Of a stretch of DNA of 64,000 bases, positions 50,637-58,443 are shown in pieces. Below the pieces are notes generated by a model. That model ran no database searches. It was not told the origin of the DNA and saw nothing but the letters and a program-made list of their open reading frames with translations. Location of the stretch: NCBI RefSeq assembly GCF_000429705.1, contig NZ_AUCJ01000010.1, positions 62,001 to 126,000 on the forward strand. The letters are read 5' to 3'. The stretch's first letter is position 1. The number at the start of each line of letters is the position of its first letter. Made by a program: the position numbers and the translations under genes. This DNA comes from Alteribacter aurantiacus DSM 18675. Its GTDB lineage: Bacteria > Bacillota > Bacilli > Bacillales > Salisediminibacteriaceae.

Positions 50637-51201
50637 ATGATTATTAAACTAAAAGTGTTCGTTATTGTATCCATGGCGCTTGCATTATTCGTAGGCACTT
50701 TCTTCCCAAACTATACTACGGGATATGCAAGTACAGTCGCTTCCACAGAAAGCACAGTTGTTCAGGAAGGAGACGTTTTCCCTACCAATCATCATTACAG
50801 TAATAACAGGGTACATTTTTTGAAAAAAAAGCAATAATTTTGGCTATGACCGAATTGAAGAAGGTATTAATTATAATCAGCGCTATAGTTTGAGATCCTC
50901 CTCCGTTAACTGGACAAGCTTAGACTCTATATACACTATTAATGGTATTCTTCGAAGTGGCATTGCAACATCTCAAGCGAGAGTAGATTTTTTAAGAAAT
51001 GGGAGTACTCAATTTACAACAGGGTTAATGAGTGCTTACAGTCCAAGTTTAATTTATGCGGAGTTTGTTTCTGGGAGAAGAAACACGGTTACTAGACATT
51101 ATAGTAGACCAATCTCGAGCAGGTTAACACATACTGTGTTTTTTAATACTTACTATGATCCATCTGGGAGAAATTGGACGTATACAAGAAATTTCAATTA
51201 A
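50637..51201 (+). pseudogene. Secreted protein gene, frameshifted at a homopolymer
   Basis: ATG 50637 follows AAGGGATGAG and begins a signal peptide (IIKLKVFVIVSMALALFVGTFFPNYTTGYA). The frame ends at 50837 just after a run of 8 A (50823-50830). Reading resumes in the +1 frame with SNNFGYDRIEEGINYNQRYSL and runs to 51201. Together they make one exported protein of about 187 residues with a beta-rich mature domain. Loss of one A would restore it, so a recent indel, phase variation or a sequencing error are all possible. Confidence 0.6.
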
Positions 51202-51216
51202 TATGGGGGCGTTACT

Positions 51217-51882
51217 ATGAGTAAAAAAAATACAATATTTACTTTTATACTTTTGCTAGCAATTATAACAACCGGGACGGTTGTAACTGCAAATGTCGAT
51301 AAAAATGATAATGCCTGGTATGTTGAGTTAGGGAACATGGTCAGTAAAAGCAAGGTCAATGTTTCGTCAATTGACGAATGGTCACCTATCAATAGTGAAT
51401 TTGACTATAATAGGCATGATCAATTCATTATTACTTTGGTTGAGTATGTTGGAATGGATAAAGACGAGGCAATTCATGAGGCGGTAGAAGGACAAATAAT
51501 AAATGTAGCCTTATTACAAAAGGCAATTGAATCAGGAATTGAGATAAGTAAAGAAGATGCTCTACGAGAAGCGCAAATCGATAGAAGCATAATGGAAGAT
51601 GGGGATGCTGATAACGCTCAAGAAGCACTTGAGACCATCCGATCTTTTATTAAAGGGTTAGGAATTACAGAAGAGCAGTACTGGACTGAGTATGTGGTAC
51701 CACAATACCAGGAAAAACTAATGTTACTAGAACTTCAAGACCAAGTCTTAGGTTCAAGTTCTTATAGTATAGATGAAGATACCATGGATACTTGGGCTAG
51801 GTATGAGCAAAATGTGGTCGATGAATTTGTTAGAAATAATAAGCAAGAGGTTTTACAATTTAAGTCTTATGCAACTGAGTAG
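51217..51882 (+). CDS. Exported hypothetical protein, 221 aa (SurA/PrsA-like helical region)
   Basis: The N-terminal membrane segment (KKNTIFTFILLLAIITTGTVVTA) is a signal peptide or anchor. The helical remainder (HEAVEGQIINVALLQKAIESGIEISKEDALREAQ; LGITEEQYWTEYVVPQYQEKLM) resembles the helical arms of SurA/PrsA-type folding factors, without a rotamase domain. It lies 16 bp after the frameshifted secreted gene, so it is probably co-transcribed and may help that protein's export. Terminator at 51929. Confidence 0.6.
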   Translation: MSKKNTIFTFILLLAIITTGTVVTANVDKNDNAWYVELGNMVSKSKVNVSSIDEWSPINSEFDYNRHDQFIITLVEYVGMDKDEAIHEAVEGQIINVALLQKAIESGIEISKEDALREAQIDRSIMEDGDADNAQEALETIRSFIKGLGITEEQYWTEYVVPQYQEKLMLLELQDQVLGSSSYSIDEDTMDTWARYEQNVVDEFVRNNKQEVLQFKSYATE

Positions 51883-51928
51883 ATGAAAACTTAAGCAAAA
51901 GGTTTGCTGATGTCTGTGTAGTATGAAA

Positions 51929-51965
51929 GAAGGCTTGGATTGATTAGATCCAAGCCTTCTTTTTA
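51929..51965. terminator. Terminator nearly identical to 49831-49867
   Basis: AGAAGGCTTGGAT pairs with ATCCAAGCCTTCT, then TTTTTAT. It serves 51882 on the plus strand and the GH13 remnant on the minus strand. Confidence 0.8.
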
Positions 51966-51967
51966 TC

Positions 51968-52690
51968 CTATTGATCAGCCCAGCTTTCAATTTCAATGGT
52001 TTCTGTGTGACTATCTTCGGAGAATAAATAGATACGGTTTTCCATCTGGCGATCTCCAATCAGATCTTCTCCATCACTATTTTGCTCTCTGGTTCCCCAT
52101 CCTCCACGAGTAAATTTGTATTGCACCATGGAGAAGGCTTTATCCTCTAAGGTAATTTCGTAGGTGTAGTCATCTACTTGTTCCATAATCAATTGTTCAT
52201 CTTGTGGGTTCCAGCTGTTAAATTCTCCAACCAAGTAAATGTCGTCATCCTCAGGAGTATCTTCTGGAACAGTGACTTGGAGAGTCACTGTATAGTCAAG
52301 ATCAGGTATCTCTGCATCCACTTCTTCTACCGGGATTTGACCAGTGGCTCCTTTTAGGATCACAGTGCCATAGGGTGATAGTGTAAGCGTGTCTCCAGTT
52401 GAGTACTCATCGCCTGATAATAAATCGACTGCTTCTTCTACCACATTCACAGACCGATTTTCATCTCTTTGGTTATGAATGATCGTGAGCTGTTCATCCT
52501 CTCCTTCAGATTGAACCGTATAGCCATAAGTACCAATTCAGTACCGATGGTTTCAAAGTCCCCCGTAAATAGCATTGGGTGTTCTTGTCTAATCGATATT
52601 AACCTCTTATAGTGCTCATACATGCTCGTTTCATGTGACACCAAATCCACCCTATATACAAACTCTCCATACCAAGTCAAGAGAACATCA
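51968..52690 (-). pseudogene. Remnant of a GH13 alpha-amylase-family gene (C-terminal end)
   Basis: On the minus strand one frame carries the end of a GH13 catalytic domain (YEHYKRLISIRQEHPMLFTGDFETIGT). Another continues GTYGYTVQSEGEDEQLTIIHNQRDENRS into a C-terminal beta domain and a starch-binding/Ig-like domain (IYLVGEFNSWNPQDEQLI, YKFTRGGWGTREQNSDGEDL). An 11-bp tandem duplication (AGTACCAATTC then AGTACC, 52529-52545) causes the frameshift. Everything upstream, including the catalytic core, is missing. Confidence 0.75.
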
Positions 52691-52707
52691 CCAATTGTGC
52701 GGTGACA

Positions 52708-52790
52708 GACCCCCGAACTTTTGACCCCCGAACTTTCCTCCGAACTTCGACCTGTTATACTCCTTTGGAACGGTCTGTTATACTTCGGTT
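52708..52790. repeat. Short tandem repeats at the truncation point of the GH13 remnant
   Basis: GACCCCCGAACTTT occurs at 52708-52721 and 52723-52736 (15-bp period). CTGTTATACT occurs at 52752-52761 and 52775-52784 (23-bp period). They lie where amylase homology ends and may mark a deletion or insertion junction. Confidence 0.6.
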
Positions 52791-52942
52791 GGCGAAAGAG
52801 CGACCTCCCAAGTCCCTTGGTGGACAAAGGCGGATCCGAACATTTACAAATCGTAATTCGGTCTTAACGAACCTGTAACAGAGTTGTCACACAATGGGGG
52901 TAAGATAATAATAAGTAATTGACCCCCTTTTATATATCTTTT

Positions 52943-52977
52943 GGCACAGGCAAACCAGCCTTGTGCCCCTTTTTTTG
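52943..52977 (+). terminator. Orphan terminator
   Basis: GGCACA(G)G pairs with C(T)TGTGCC, followed by C4 and T7. No gene ends upstream of it on the plus strand. Confidence 0.7.
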
Positions 52978-53029
52978 TCTTCTTAAATCAAAACGTCCTT
53001 ATTTTCTTCAAACCTTCCTTTATATTCAG

Positions 53030-53058
53030 TTGGTCGCATCCAAAAACTATAGTATAAT
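53030..53058 (+). promoter_or_regulatory. Sigma-A-type promoter for the yvcI-rapZ operon
   Basis: -35 TTGGTC (53030-53035), 17-bp spacer, -10 TATAAT (53053-53058). It is the only strong promoter in front of the operon. Confidence 0.65.
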
Positions 53059-53282
53059 TTAATATGACAAAGTAGGTTGTATGACTAAAGTGGATTGTGA
53101 AAAGGTGAACAACTTCAAGCGTGGGAACCAACCTGAAACACGCAAAACACAACCACCTAAACCTTAACGAAAGCCTTATCGCACAACCAGTTTACAAACC
53201 CAGCACCATTGTCATTCGATTTTTACACTAAACCATTCAGAAAAAGAATATCATTGTAATAGAATCGATCGAGGTGAATCCG

Positions 53283-53747
53283 ATGAGACGAGTGAGCAAT
53301 TGCATTTTACATGATAAAGACACAGACAATGTATTGATGTTGCAAAAACCGAGCCGAGGCTGGTGGGTTGCACCAGGCGGAAAAATGGAGACCAGGGAAT
53401 CGGTAAAGGAAAGCGCGGTTCGTGAATTCAAAGAGGAAACGGGTATTGACCTGCATGAGCCGACACTACGAGGTGTATTTACCGTTGTAGTCGAAGAGGA
53501 CGGAAAAACGGTGAACGAGTGGATGTTATTTACCTTTTATGCGAACACCTACAGCGGAACGTTGTTAAGCGAGTCCCCAGAAGGACACTTAGAATGGCAA
53601 CCGACCGACAACATTAAAAACTTGCCAATGGCTGCAGGAGATCACCACTTCTTCAAGCACATCCTCAGCCGGAATGGCCTAATATACGGAACATTTGTGT
53701 ATTCCACTGATTATCAGCTTCTTTCCTACAGTTTGGATGCTGAATAA
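53283..53747 (+). CDS. yvcI: Nudix hydrolase (YvcI)
   Basis: A 154-residue Nudix-fold pyrophosphohydrolase. The Nudix box is GGKMETRESVKESAVREFKEETGI, matching Gx5Ex7REUxEExGU. The preceding LMLQKPSRGWWVAPGG is typical of YvcI. ATG 53283 follows GAGGTG; the GTG nine bases earlier overlaps the ribosome site. It is first in the operon with rapZ, whose start follows after 21 bases. The substrate is likely a nucleotide, or RNA 5' ends; unproved for this protein. Confidence 0.85.
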   Translation: MRRVSNCILHDKDTDNVLMLQKPSRGWWVAPGGKMETRESVKESAVREFKEETGIDLHEPTLRGVFTVVVEEDGKTVNEWMLFTFYANTYSGTLLSESPEGHLEWQPTDNIKNLPMAAGDHHFFKHILSRNGLIYGTFVYSTDYQLLSYSLDAE

Positions 53748-53768
53748 CAAGAATGAGAGGTGAATGGA

Positions 53769-54665
53769 ATGGAAAACCCCGTAACGACAAATCCCATGGA
53801 AATCGTCATTGTGACCGGGATGTCAGGAGCTGGAAAAACAGTAGCTGTGCAAAGTTTTGAAGATCTTGGATATTTTTGTGTAGATAATCTGCCGCCAGCA
53901 CTCATTCCGAAGTTTGTTGACTTGATTGAAAACTCCGGAGAAAAAATGAAAAAGGTCGCTTTCGTAATCGACCTACGGGGGCGTGACTTTTTTGACGAGC
54001 TTTTTGGCACCATTGATTACTTAAGTTCAGAAGCAAAAGTGACTCCTCAGATTATGTTCCTTGATGCCAAAGATGACGCACTTGTACGTCGATACAAAGA
54101 AACAAGAAGGTCTCATCCTCTTTCAGGAGACGGCCCGCCTCTTGAAGGGATCAAGCTTGAGCGTCAAATGCTCGATGAATTGAAAGGGCAAGCACAGTTG
54201 ATCATCGACACGAGTGAACTTAAGCCACTTGGATTGAGGGAAAAAATTATCGAGCGCTTTTCCTCACCAGAGAAAAACGTATTTTCGGTTCAGATCATGT
54301 CCTTTGGCTTTAAGCATGGCATTCCGATTGACGCGGATCTTGTGTTTGATGTTCGCTTTTTGCCAAACCCCCATTATATTGATCATATGCGCCCGAAAAC
54401 GGGCCTTGATAAAGAAGTTTCAGACTATGTACTCAAGTGGTCTGAAACACAGCAGTTTAACGAAAAACTGCAAGACCTTCTTACCTACATGCTTCCTCAT
54501 TACAAGCGGGAAGGAAAAAGCCAGTTGATCGTGGCGATTGGATGTACAGGAGGAAAGCACCGTTCTGTGACTCTCGCTGAATACTTCAAGCAAAAGATAC
54601 TCGATCTAGGCTATATGACGTATGTCACTCACCGCGATGTAGAGAAAGGACGACGTGAAGGTTGA
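53769..54665 (+). CDS. rapZ: RNase adapter protein RapZ (YvcJ), P-loop NTPase
   Basis: A 298-residue P-loop protein with Walker A GMSGAGKT. It carries the RapZ C-terminal domain (FGFKHGIPIDADLVFDVRFLPNPHYI; GCTGGKHRSVTLAEYF). In enterobacteria RapZ presents sRNA GlmZ to RNase E; in Bacillus, YvcJ is a nucleotide-binding protein affecting competence. AGGTG precedes ATG 53769. Its TGA overlaps the next start (TTGA). Confidence 0.92.
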   Translation: MENPVTTNPMEIVIVTGMSGAGKTVAVQSFEDLGYFCVDNLPPALIPKFVDLIENSGEKMKKVAFVIDLRGRDFFDELFGTIDYLSSEAKVTPQIMFLDAKDDALVRRYKETRRSHPLSGDGPPLEGIKLERQMLDELKGQAQLIIDTSELKPLGLREKIIERFSSPEKNVFSVQIMSFGFKHGIPIDADLVFDVRFLPNPHYIDHMRPKTGLDKEVSDYVLKWSETQQFNEKLQDLLTYMLPHYKREGKSQLIVAIGCTGGKHRSVTLAEYFKQKILDLGYMTYVTHRDVEKGRREG

Positions 54666-55609
54666 AAAAAGCCAACGTTGTTATTTTAGGGGGAGGAACA
54701 GGACTGTCCGTTTTACTCAGGGGATTAAAAACGTTTCCAGTTGATATAACTGCGATTGTTACCGTTGCAGATGACGGGGGAAGTTCAGGAAGACTACGAA
54801 AAGAGCTTAATATTCCTCCACCAGGGGATGTACGGAATGTACTCATCGCTCTCTCAGAAGTGGAACCTCTAGTGGAAGAGCTGTTTCAACACCGGTTTGA
54901 AAACGGCAATGGACTCACCGGTCATTCCCTTGGTAATTTGCTTTTAGCCGGGATGACATCCATTACCGGAGGAGACTTCGCTAGAGGGGTGGAAGTTCTT
55001 AGTCGCGTTTTGAATGTAAAAGGAAAAGTACTTCCTGCGGCCAACCAAAGCATCGTTTTACATGCTGAAATGGAAGACGGATCGATGGTCGAAGGGGAGT
55101 CGAAAATTCCGAAAGCCGGAAAGCGAATCAAGAGAGTCTTTTTGGAACCGGAGAATGTGACAGCTCTTGCTGACTCGGTTAAAGCTATTCAAAAAGCGGA
55201 CCTTGTTGTGATCGGCCCAGGGAGTTTGTACACTAGTATCCTGCCAAACCTTCTTGTGCCGGGGATAGCCGAGGCCGTTAAGAAAGCCGCTGCCGAAAAG
55301 GTCTACGTATGTAATGTGATGACCCAACCGGGTGAAACGGATCACTTTAGTGCAGGAGACCACGTGCAAGTTCTCGTCGATCATGTAGGGAAAGATTTAT
55401 TGGATAAAGTTCTCGTGAACACGCAACCCATTCCCTTATCCTACGCAGAGCGTTATGCTACTGAAGGAGCAACGGAAGTGAAGGTAGATAGGGACCTTTT
55501 GAAGAAGTTGGAAGTAGAAATCATTGGGGATGAACTGTTATACTTTGATAATTACCTATTGCGTCACGACGCACATAAAGTGTCACAGCGTCTTGTGAGT
55601 ATGCTTTAG
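54662..55609 (+). CDS. glmR: GlmR (YvcK), gluconeogenesis and cell-wall regulator
   Basis: A 315-residue CofD/YvcK fold protein that binds UDP-GlcNAc in Bacillus and is needed on gluconeogenic carbon sources. Visible: VVILGGGTGLSVLLRGLK, VTVADDGGSSGRLRKEL, GHSLGNLLLAGMT, VIGPGSLYTSILPNLLV. The TTG start overlaps the rapZ stop by 4 bases, showing translational coupling. Third gene of the operon. Confidence 0.92.
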   Translation: MKKANVVILGGGTGLSVLLRGLKTFPVDITAIVTVADDGGSSGRLRKELNIPPPGDVRNVLIALSEVEPLVEELFQHRFENGNGLTGHSLGNLLLAGMTSITGGDFARGVEVLSRVLNVKGKVLPAANQSIVLHAEMEDGSMVEGESKIPKAGKRIKRVFLEPENVTALADSVKAIQKADLVVIGPGSLYTSILPNLLVPGIAEAVKKAAAEKVYVCNVMTQPGETDHFSAGDHVQVLVDHVGKDLLDKVLVNTQPIPLSYAERYATEGATEVKVDRDLLKKLEVEIIGDELLYFDNYLLRHDAHKVSQRLVSML

Positions 55610-55706
55610 TGTCGTTTCAAGTTATAATAGTAAAATAGAGATACAGACCACGAGCCGATCGTACTTGATCAGGCGCTTATTATTTATACGTCAGGGGGTG
55701 GGACTT

Positions 55707-56648
55707 ATGTCCTTTGCTTCCATGACAAAAAAAGAGCTCACTCAGCTAGAGGTAGAGGATTGCTGTAGCAAAGCCGAACTTGCAGCCCTCATCCGAATGA
55801 ACGGCTCTTTGTCATTTGGAAACAAGCAATTAATTTTAGATATACAGACCGAGAATGCAGCCATTGCAAGGCGAATATATTCTCTTATTAAAGCGGGTTA
55901 CTCCTTGCATGTGGAGTTACTCGTTCGTAAAAAGATGCGGTTAAAGAAAAACAACGTTTACGTAGTTCGGATTTCAAACGAAGCAAAAAGGCTTCTTGAA
56001 GAGTTGAAAATCATGGACGGAGCCTTCTCCTTCACCCGTGAGATTTCACCTGAACTCGTCGAAAGCGATTGTTGCAAAAGGGCGTATCTAAGGGGCGCTT
56101 TTCTTGCAGGGGGATCTGTGAATCACCCGGAAACTTCATCGTATCACTTGGAGATTTTCTCCTTTTACGAAGAGCATAACGATTCATTACGAAGATTAAT
56201 GAATCATTTTCATTTAAATGCAAAAATGTTGGAGCGAAAAAAAGGATTTATCCTCTACTTGAAAGAAGGAGAACGTATTAGTGATTTTCTGAACGTAATC
56301 GGCGCGCACCAATCTTTATTGCGTTTTGAAGATGTTCGAATCATGAAAGACATGCGGAACTCCGTCAATCGTCTTGTCAATTGCGAAACTGCCAACTTAA
56401 ATAAGACGGTAGGGGCAGCGATGAGGCAGGTAGAGAATATTCGTTTTATCCAAAATGAAATCGGTCTTGACGTTTTACCGGACAAGCTAAAAGAAATCGC
56501 TATTCTTCGAGTGAAGCATCAAGATGTTACACTAAAAGAACTTGGTGAAATGGTCGAAAGCGGTAAAGTAAGCAAATCGGGTGTAAATCATCGTCTTAGA
56601 AAGATTGACGAATACGCTATGAAATTAAGAGCAGGAGAAAAGGTTTAG
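55707..56648 (+). CDS. whiA: WhiA-type DNA-binding protein (YvcL)
   Basis: A 313-residue protein with an N-terminal homing-endonuclease-like (LAGLIDADG-derived) domain (LAALIRMNGSLSF, YLRGAFLAGGSVNHPE) and a C-terminal HTH (LKEIAILRVKHQDVTLKELGEMV..KSGVNHRLRKI). WhiA acts in cell division and chromosome segregation in Bacillus. ATG 55707 lies 5 bases after AGGGGGTGG; the longer frame has none. About 100 bp separate it from glmR. Confidence 0.92.
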   Translation: MSFASMTKKELTQLEVEDCCSKAELAALIRMNGSLSFGNKQLILDIQTENAAIARRIYSLIKAGYSLHVELLVRKKMRLKKNNVYVVRISNEAKRLLEELKIMDGAFSFTREISPELVESDCCKRAYLRGAFLAGGSVNHPETSSYHLEIFSFYEEHNDSLRRLMNHFHLNAKMLERKKGFILYLKEGERISDFLNVIGAHQSLLRFEDVRIMKDMRNSVNRLVNCETANLNKTVGAAMRQVENIRFIQNEIGLDVLPDKLKEIAILRVKHQDVTLKELGEMVESGKVSKSGVNHRLRKIDEYAMKLRAGEKV

Positions 56649-56722
56649 TCCTTTTGGGACGGCCTTTTCAACGGATCTTTTTTGAAAGCGCTTAGAATAG
56701 AGGGTTAAGGGAGGAATCGGAA

Positions 56723-56980
56723 ATGATTGAAGAAACGGTAACGGTAAAGAAAAAAGCGGGGTTACAAGCGAGACCGGCAGCACTGTTCGTACAAGAGGCA
56801 AATCGCTTCTCGTCAGACATTTTCATTGAGCGTGAAGGAAAAAAGGTGAATGCGAAAAGCATTATGGGAATTATGAGTTTGGCTATCGGACCAGGGAAAA
56901 CAATTGCCCTAACCATCGAAGGTAGTGATGAGTCGGAAGCGTTGGCCGCACTAAAGGAATTTGTTGAACAGGAAGACTAA
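56723..56980 (+). CDS. crh: Catabolite repression HPr-like protein Crh
   Basis: An 85-residue HPr-fold protein. The PTS phosphorylation histidine is replaced by glutamine (GLQARPA, Q15), while the HPrK/P target serine is kept (AKSIMGIMSL, S46), the defining pair of features of Crh. Phosphorylated Crh is a CcpA co-repressor. GGGAGGAATC precedes the ATG. Gene order rapZ-glmR-whiA-crh is that of Bacillus. A terminator follows at once. Confidence 0.95.
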   Translation: MIEETVTVKKKAGLQARPAALFVQEANRFSSDIFIEREGKKVNAKSIMGIMSLAIGPGKTIALTIEGSDESEALAALKEFVEQED

Positions 56981-56997
56981 ACGAAAATGAGTTTGAA

Positions 56998-57042
56998 AAT
57001 CACTTTTGCAAAGCTAAGGGCTCTTGCAGAGGTGATTTTTTG
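56998..57042 (+). terminator. Terminator of the yvcI-crh operon
   Basis: AATCAC..TGCAA pairs with TTGCA..GTGATT and ends in T6. Confidence 0.75.
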
Positions 57043-57088
57043 TTTTGAATTGAAAAAAAGAACAGATGGTTGGTTGTTGGGCGGTTGA

Positions 57089-57283
57089 ATCTTGCCTAAA
57101 AGCATTGCAATTCTGCCGAAACCAGCAATAATTCTGCCGTAAAAGACAATAATTCTTCCAAAGATCAGATTAATTCTTCCAAGAGAAAATACAGCACAAG
57201 AAAAACGAAGGAATCCTGCCAAAACCAGCAATATTTCTTCCCCAAAAGTCAATAATCCTTCCTCAAACCAATCTAATTCTTCC
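57089..57283. repeat. Degenerate 21-bp tandem repeat, about nine units
   Basis: The core ATTCTGCC or ATTCTTCC recurs at 57089, 57110, 57131, 57152 and 57173, then at 57213, 57234, 57255 and 57276. Spacing is 21 bp apart from one 40-bp step. Between cores the sequence is A-rich (for example AAACCAGCAATA). Read on the minus strand it would encode a seven-residue GRI-type repeat, but no ribosome site supports translation. Confidence 0.75.
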
Positions 57284-57376
57284 AACAACAAAACCACCCC
57301 TACAAGAACACAAAACTTCTACCCAAAACAACCGCAACAACCACACCTCAATCCATCATTAATGGTTCAAAAAGAA

Positions 57377-57402
57377 AAAGCACCGAGAGTCCCGGTGCTT
57401 TC
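57377..57402 (-). terminator. Terminator of clpP
   Basis: AAAGCACCG (57377-57385) pairs with CGGTGCTTT (57392-57400); on the minus strand it runs into TTTTTCTTTTT. Confidence 0.8.
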
Positions 57403-57411
57403 AATGTTTTT

Positions 57412-58011
57412 TTACGCGTTTCCGATGTCCGTTTTCTTAGCCATCACATCGTCGATCAAACCGTACTTCTTCGCAGCATCTGCTGTCATGAAGTTGTCGC
57501 GGTCCGTATCGCGTTGGATCGTTTCAAGAGGTTGACCCGTACGATCAGCAAGAATTTGGTTCAGCTTTTCACGCATTTCAATAATGCGTTTCGCGTGAAT
57601 TTCAATATCAGAAGCTTGACCTTGTGTGCCACCTAATGGTTGGTGGATCATGACTTCACTGTTAGGTAGAGCAAAACGTTTGCCAGGCTCACCTGCAGCT
57701 AGAAGGAATGCTCCCATGCTCGCTGCCATGCCGATACAAATTGTTTGTACTTTTGGAGCGATAAATTGCATCGTGTCATAAATAGCCATACCGGCAGTGA
57801 TTGATCCTCCCGGACTATTTATGTATAGGGAGATGTCTTTCTCAGGGTCTTCAGCAGCCAAGAAGAGTAGCTGTGCTACAATGGAGTTTGCTACATTGTC
57901 GTCGATCCCAGACCCTAGCATAATGATTCGGTCTTTTAACAAACGAGAGTAGATGTCGTAAGCACGTTCTCCTCGGTTTGTTTGTTCAATAACTGTAGGA
58001 ATTAAATTCAT
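57412..58011 (-). CDS. clpP: ATP-dependent Clp protease proteolytic subunit
   Basis: A 199-residue serine protease that forms the 14-mer chamber with ClpX or ClpC. Catalytic S98 (GMAASMGAF) and H123 (MIHQPLGG) are at the canonical positions, with the Asp in DRDNFMT. The N-terminus is MNLIPTVIEQTNRGERAYDIY. AAAGGAGGATTTTAA precedes the ATG. A CtsR-type repeat lies about 85 bp upstream, so heat and stress control is expected. Full length, single gene. Confidence 0.97.
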   Translation of the reverse strand: MNLIPTVIEQTNRGERAYDIYSRLLKDRIIMLGSGIDDNVANSIVAQLLFLAAEDPEKDISLYINSPGGSITAGMAIYDTMQFIAPKVQTICIGMAASMGAFLLAAGEPGKRFALPNSEVMIHQPLGGTQGQASDIEIHAKRIIEMREKLNQILADRTGQPLETIQRDTDRDNFMTADAAKKYGLIDDVMAKKTDIGNA

Positions 58012-58094
58012 TTAAAATCCTCCTTTAAAGTGGTATACGTATGATTTGGAATCATCTTGCTTCATTGTGAAGGTACTCTTATCATAACCGCAAA

Positions 58095-58111
58095 GGTCAA
58101 TGAAGGTCAAA
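58095..58111. promoter_or_regulatory. CtsR-type operator upstream of clpP
   Basis: GGTCAATGAAGGTCAAA is a tandem heptad close to the CtsR consensus (A/G)GTCAAANAN(A/G)GTCAAA. It sits in the clpP promoter region. Confidence 0.75.
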
Positions 58112-58443
58112 TGATTCGCCCGTATGTAGTGCATAAATAAATCGACACTTTTCATGATAGCCTAATCTCCTTCAATTCAAACTTATCATTAGATATTTCT
58201 GAATAGTGAATGACATATATTGCAAAGAGAAAGCGCATACAATCTGTGTTAAAATGACTGTATGTATGAGAGGACTTTTTTATTATAAGAAAGCTGTTTT
58301 CAAAAGAATGATTGACAAACGGCTAGCATGACAAAAGTCGGCGTACCTACGCAAGTCGAATCATACATATATTAATAGCTACTTCTAAATATTTTTAAGA
58401 TTTTGTCTAATCATGTATACTTGTGTGAGGGAGGGTTTACCTC
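58112..58443. other. Divergent clpP-rpoN intergenic region
   Basis: No gene. A TATACT-like stretch close to rpoN (TGTATACTTGTG, about 58415-58426) may be its -10 region. Nothing else stands out. Confidence 0.4.

Larger units (their letters stand above)
52828..53282. other. Junction between the accessory region and the core rapZ operon
   Basis: It contains a terminator at 52943-52976 with no gene in front of it, a good promoter at 53030-53058, and a possible 28-aa frame at 53081-53167 (MTKVDCEKVNNFKRGNQ) with a weak ribosome site. In B. subtilis trxB lies near yvcI; it is absent here. Confidence 0.4.

Noticed and set aside
53081..53167. 28-aa frame between the promoter and yvcI
   Set aside because: It is possible as a leader peptide, but the ribosome site is weak and there is no other support, so it is mentioned only in the gap entry.
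57089..57283. Possible CRISPR array
   Set aside because: The units are 21 bp in total with degenerate cores and no unique spacers of about 30-40 bp; no cas genes are present.
56977..57297. 106-aa minus-strand open frame across the 21-bp repeats
   Set aside because: The frame exists only because the repeat period is a multiple of three. It has no ribosome site and overlaps the crh terminator.
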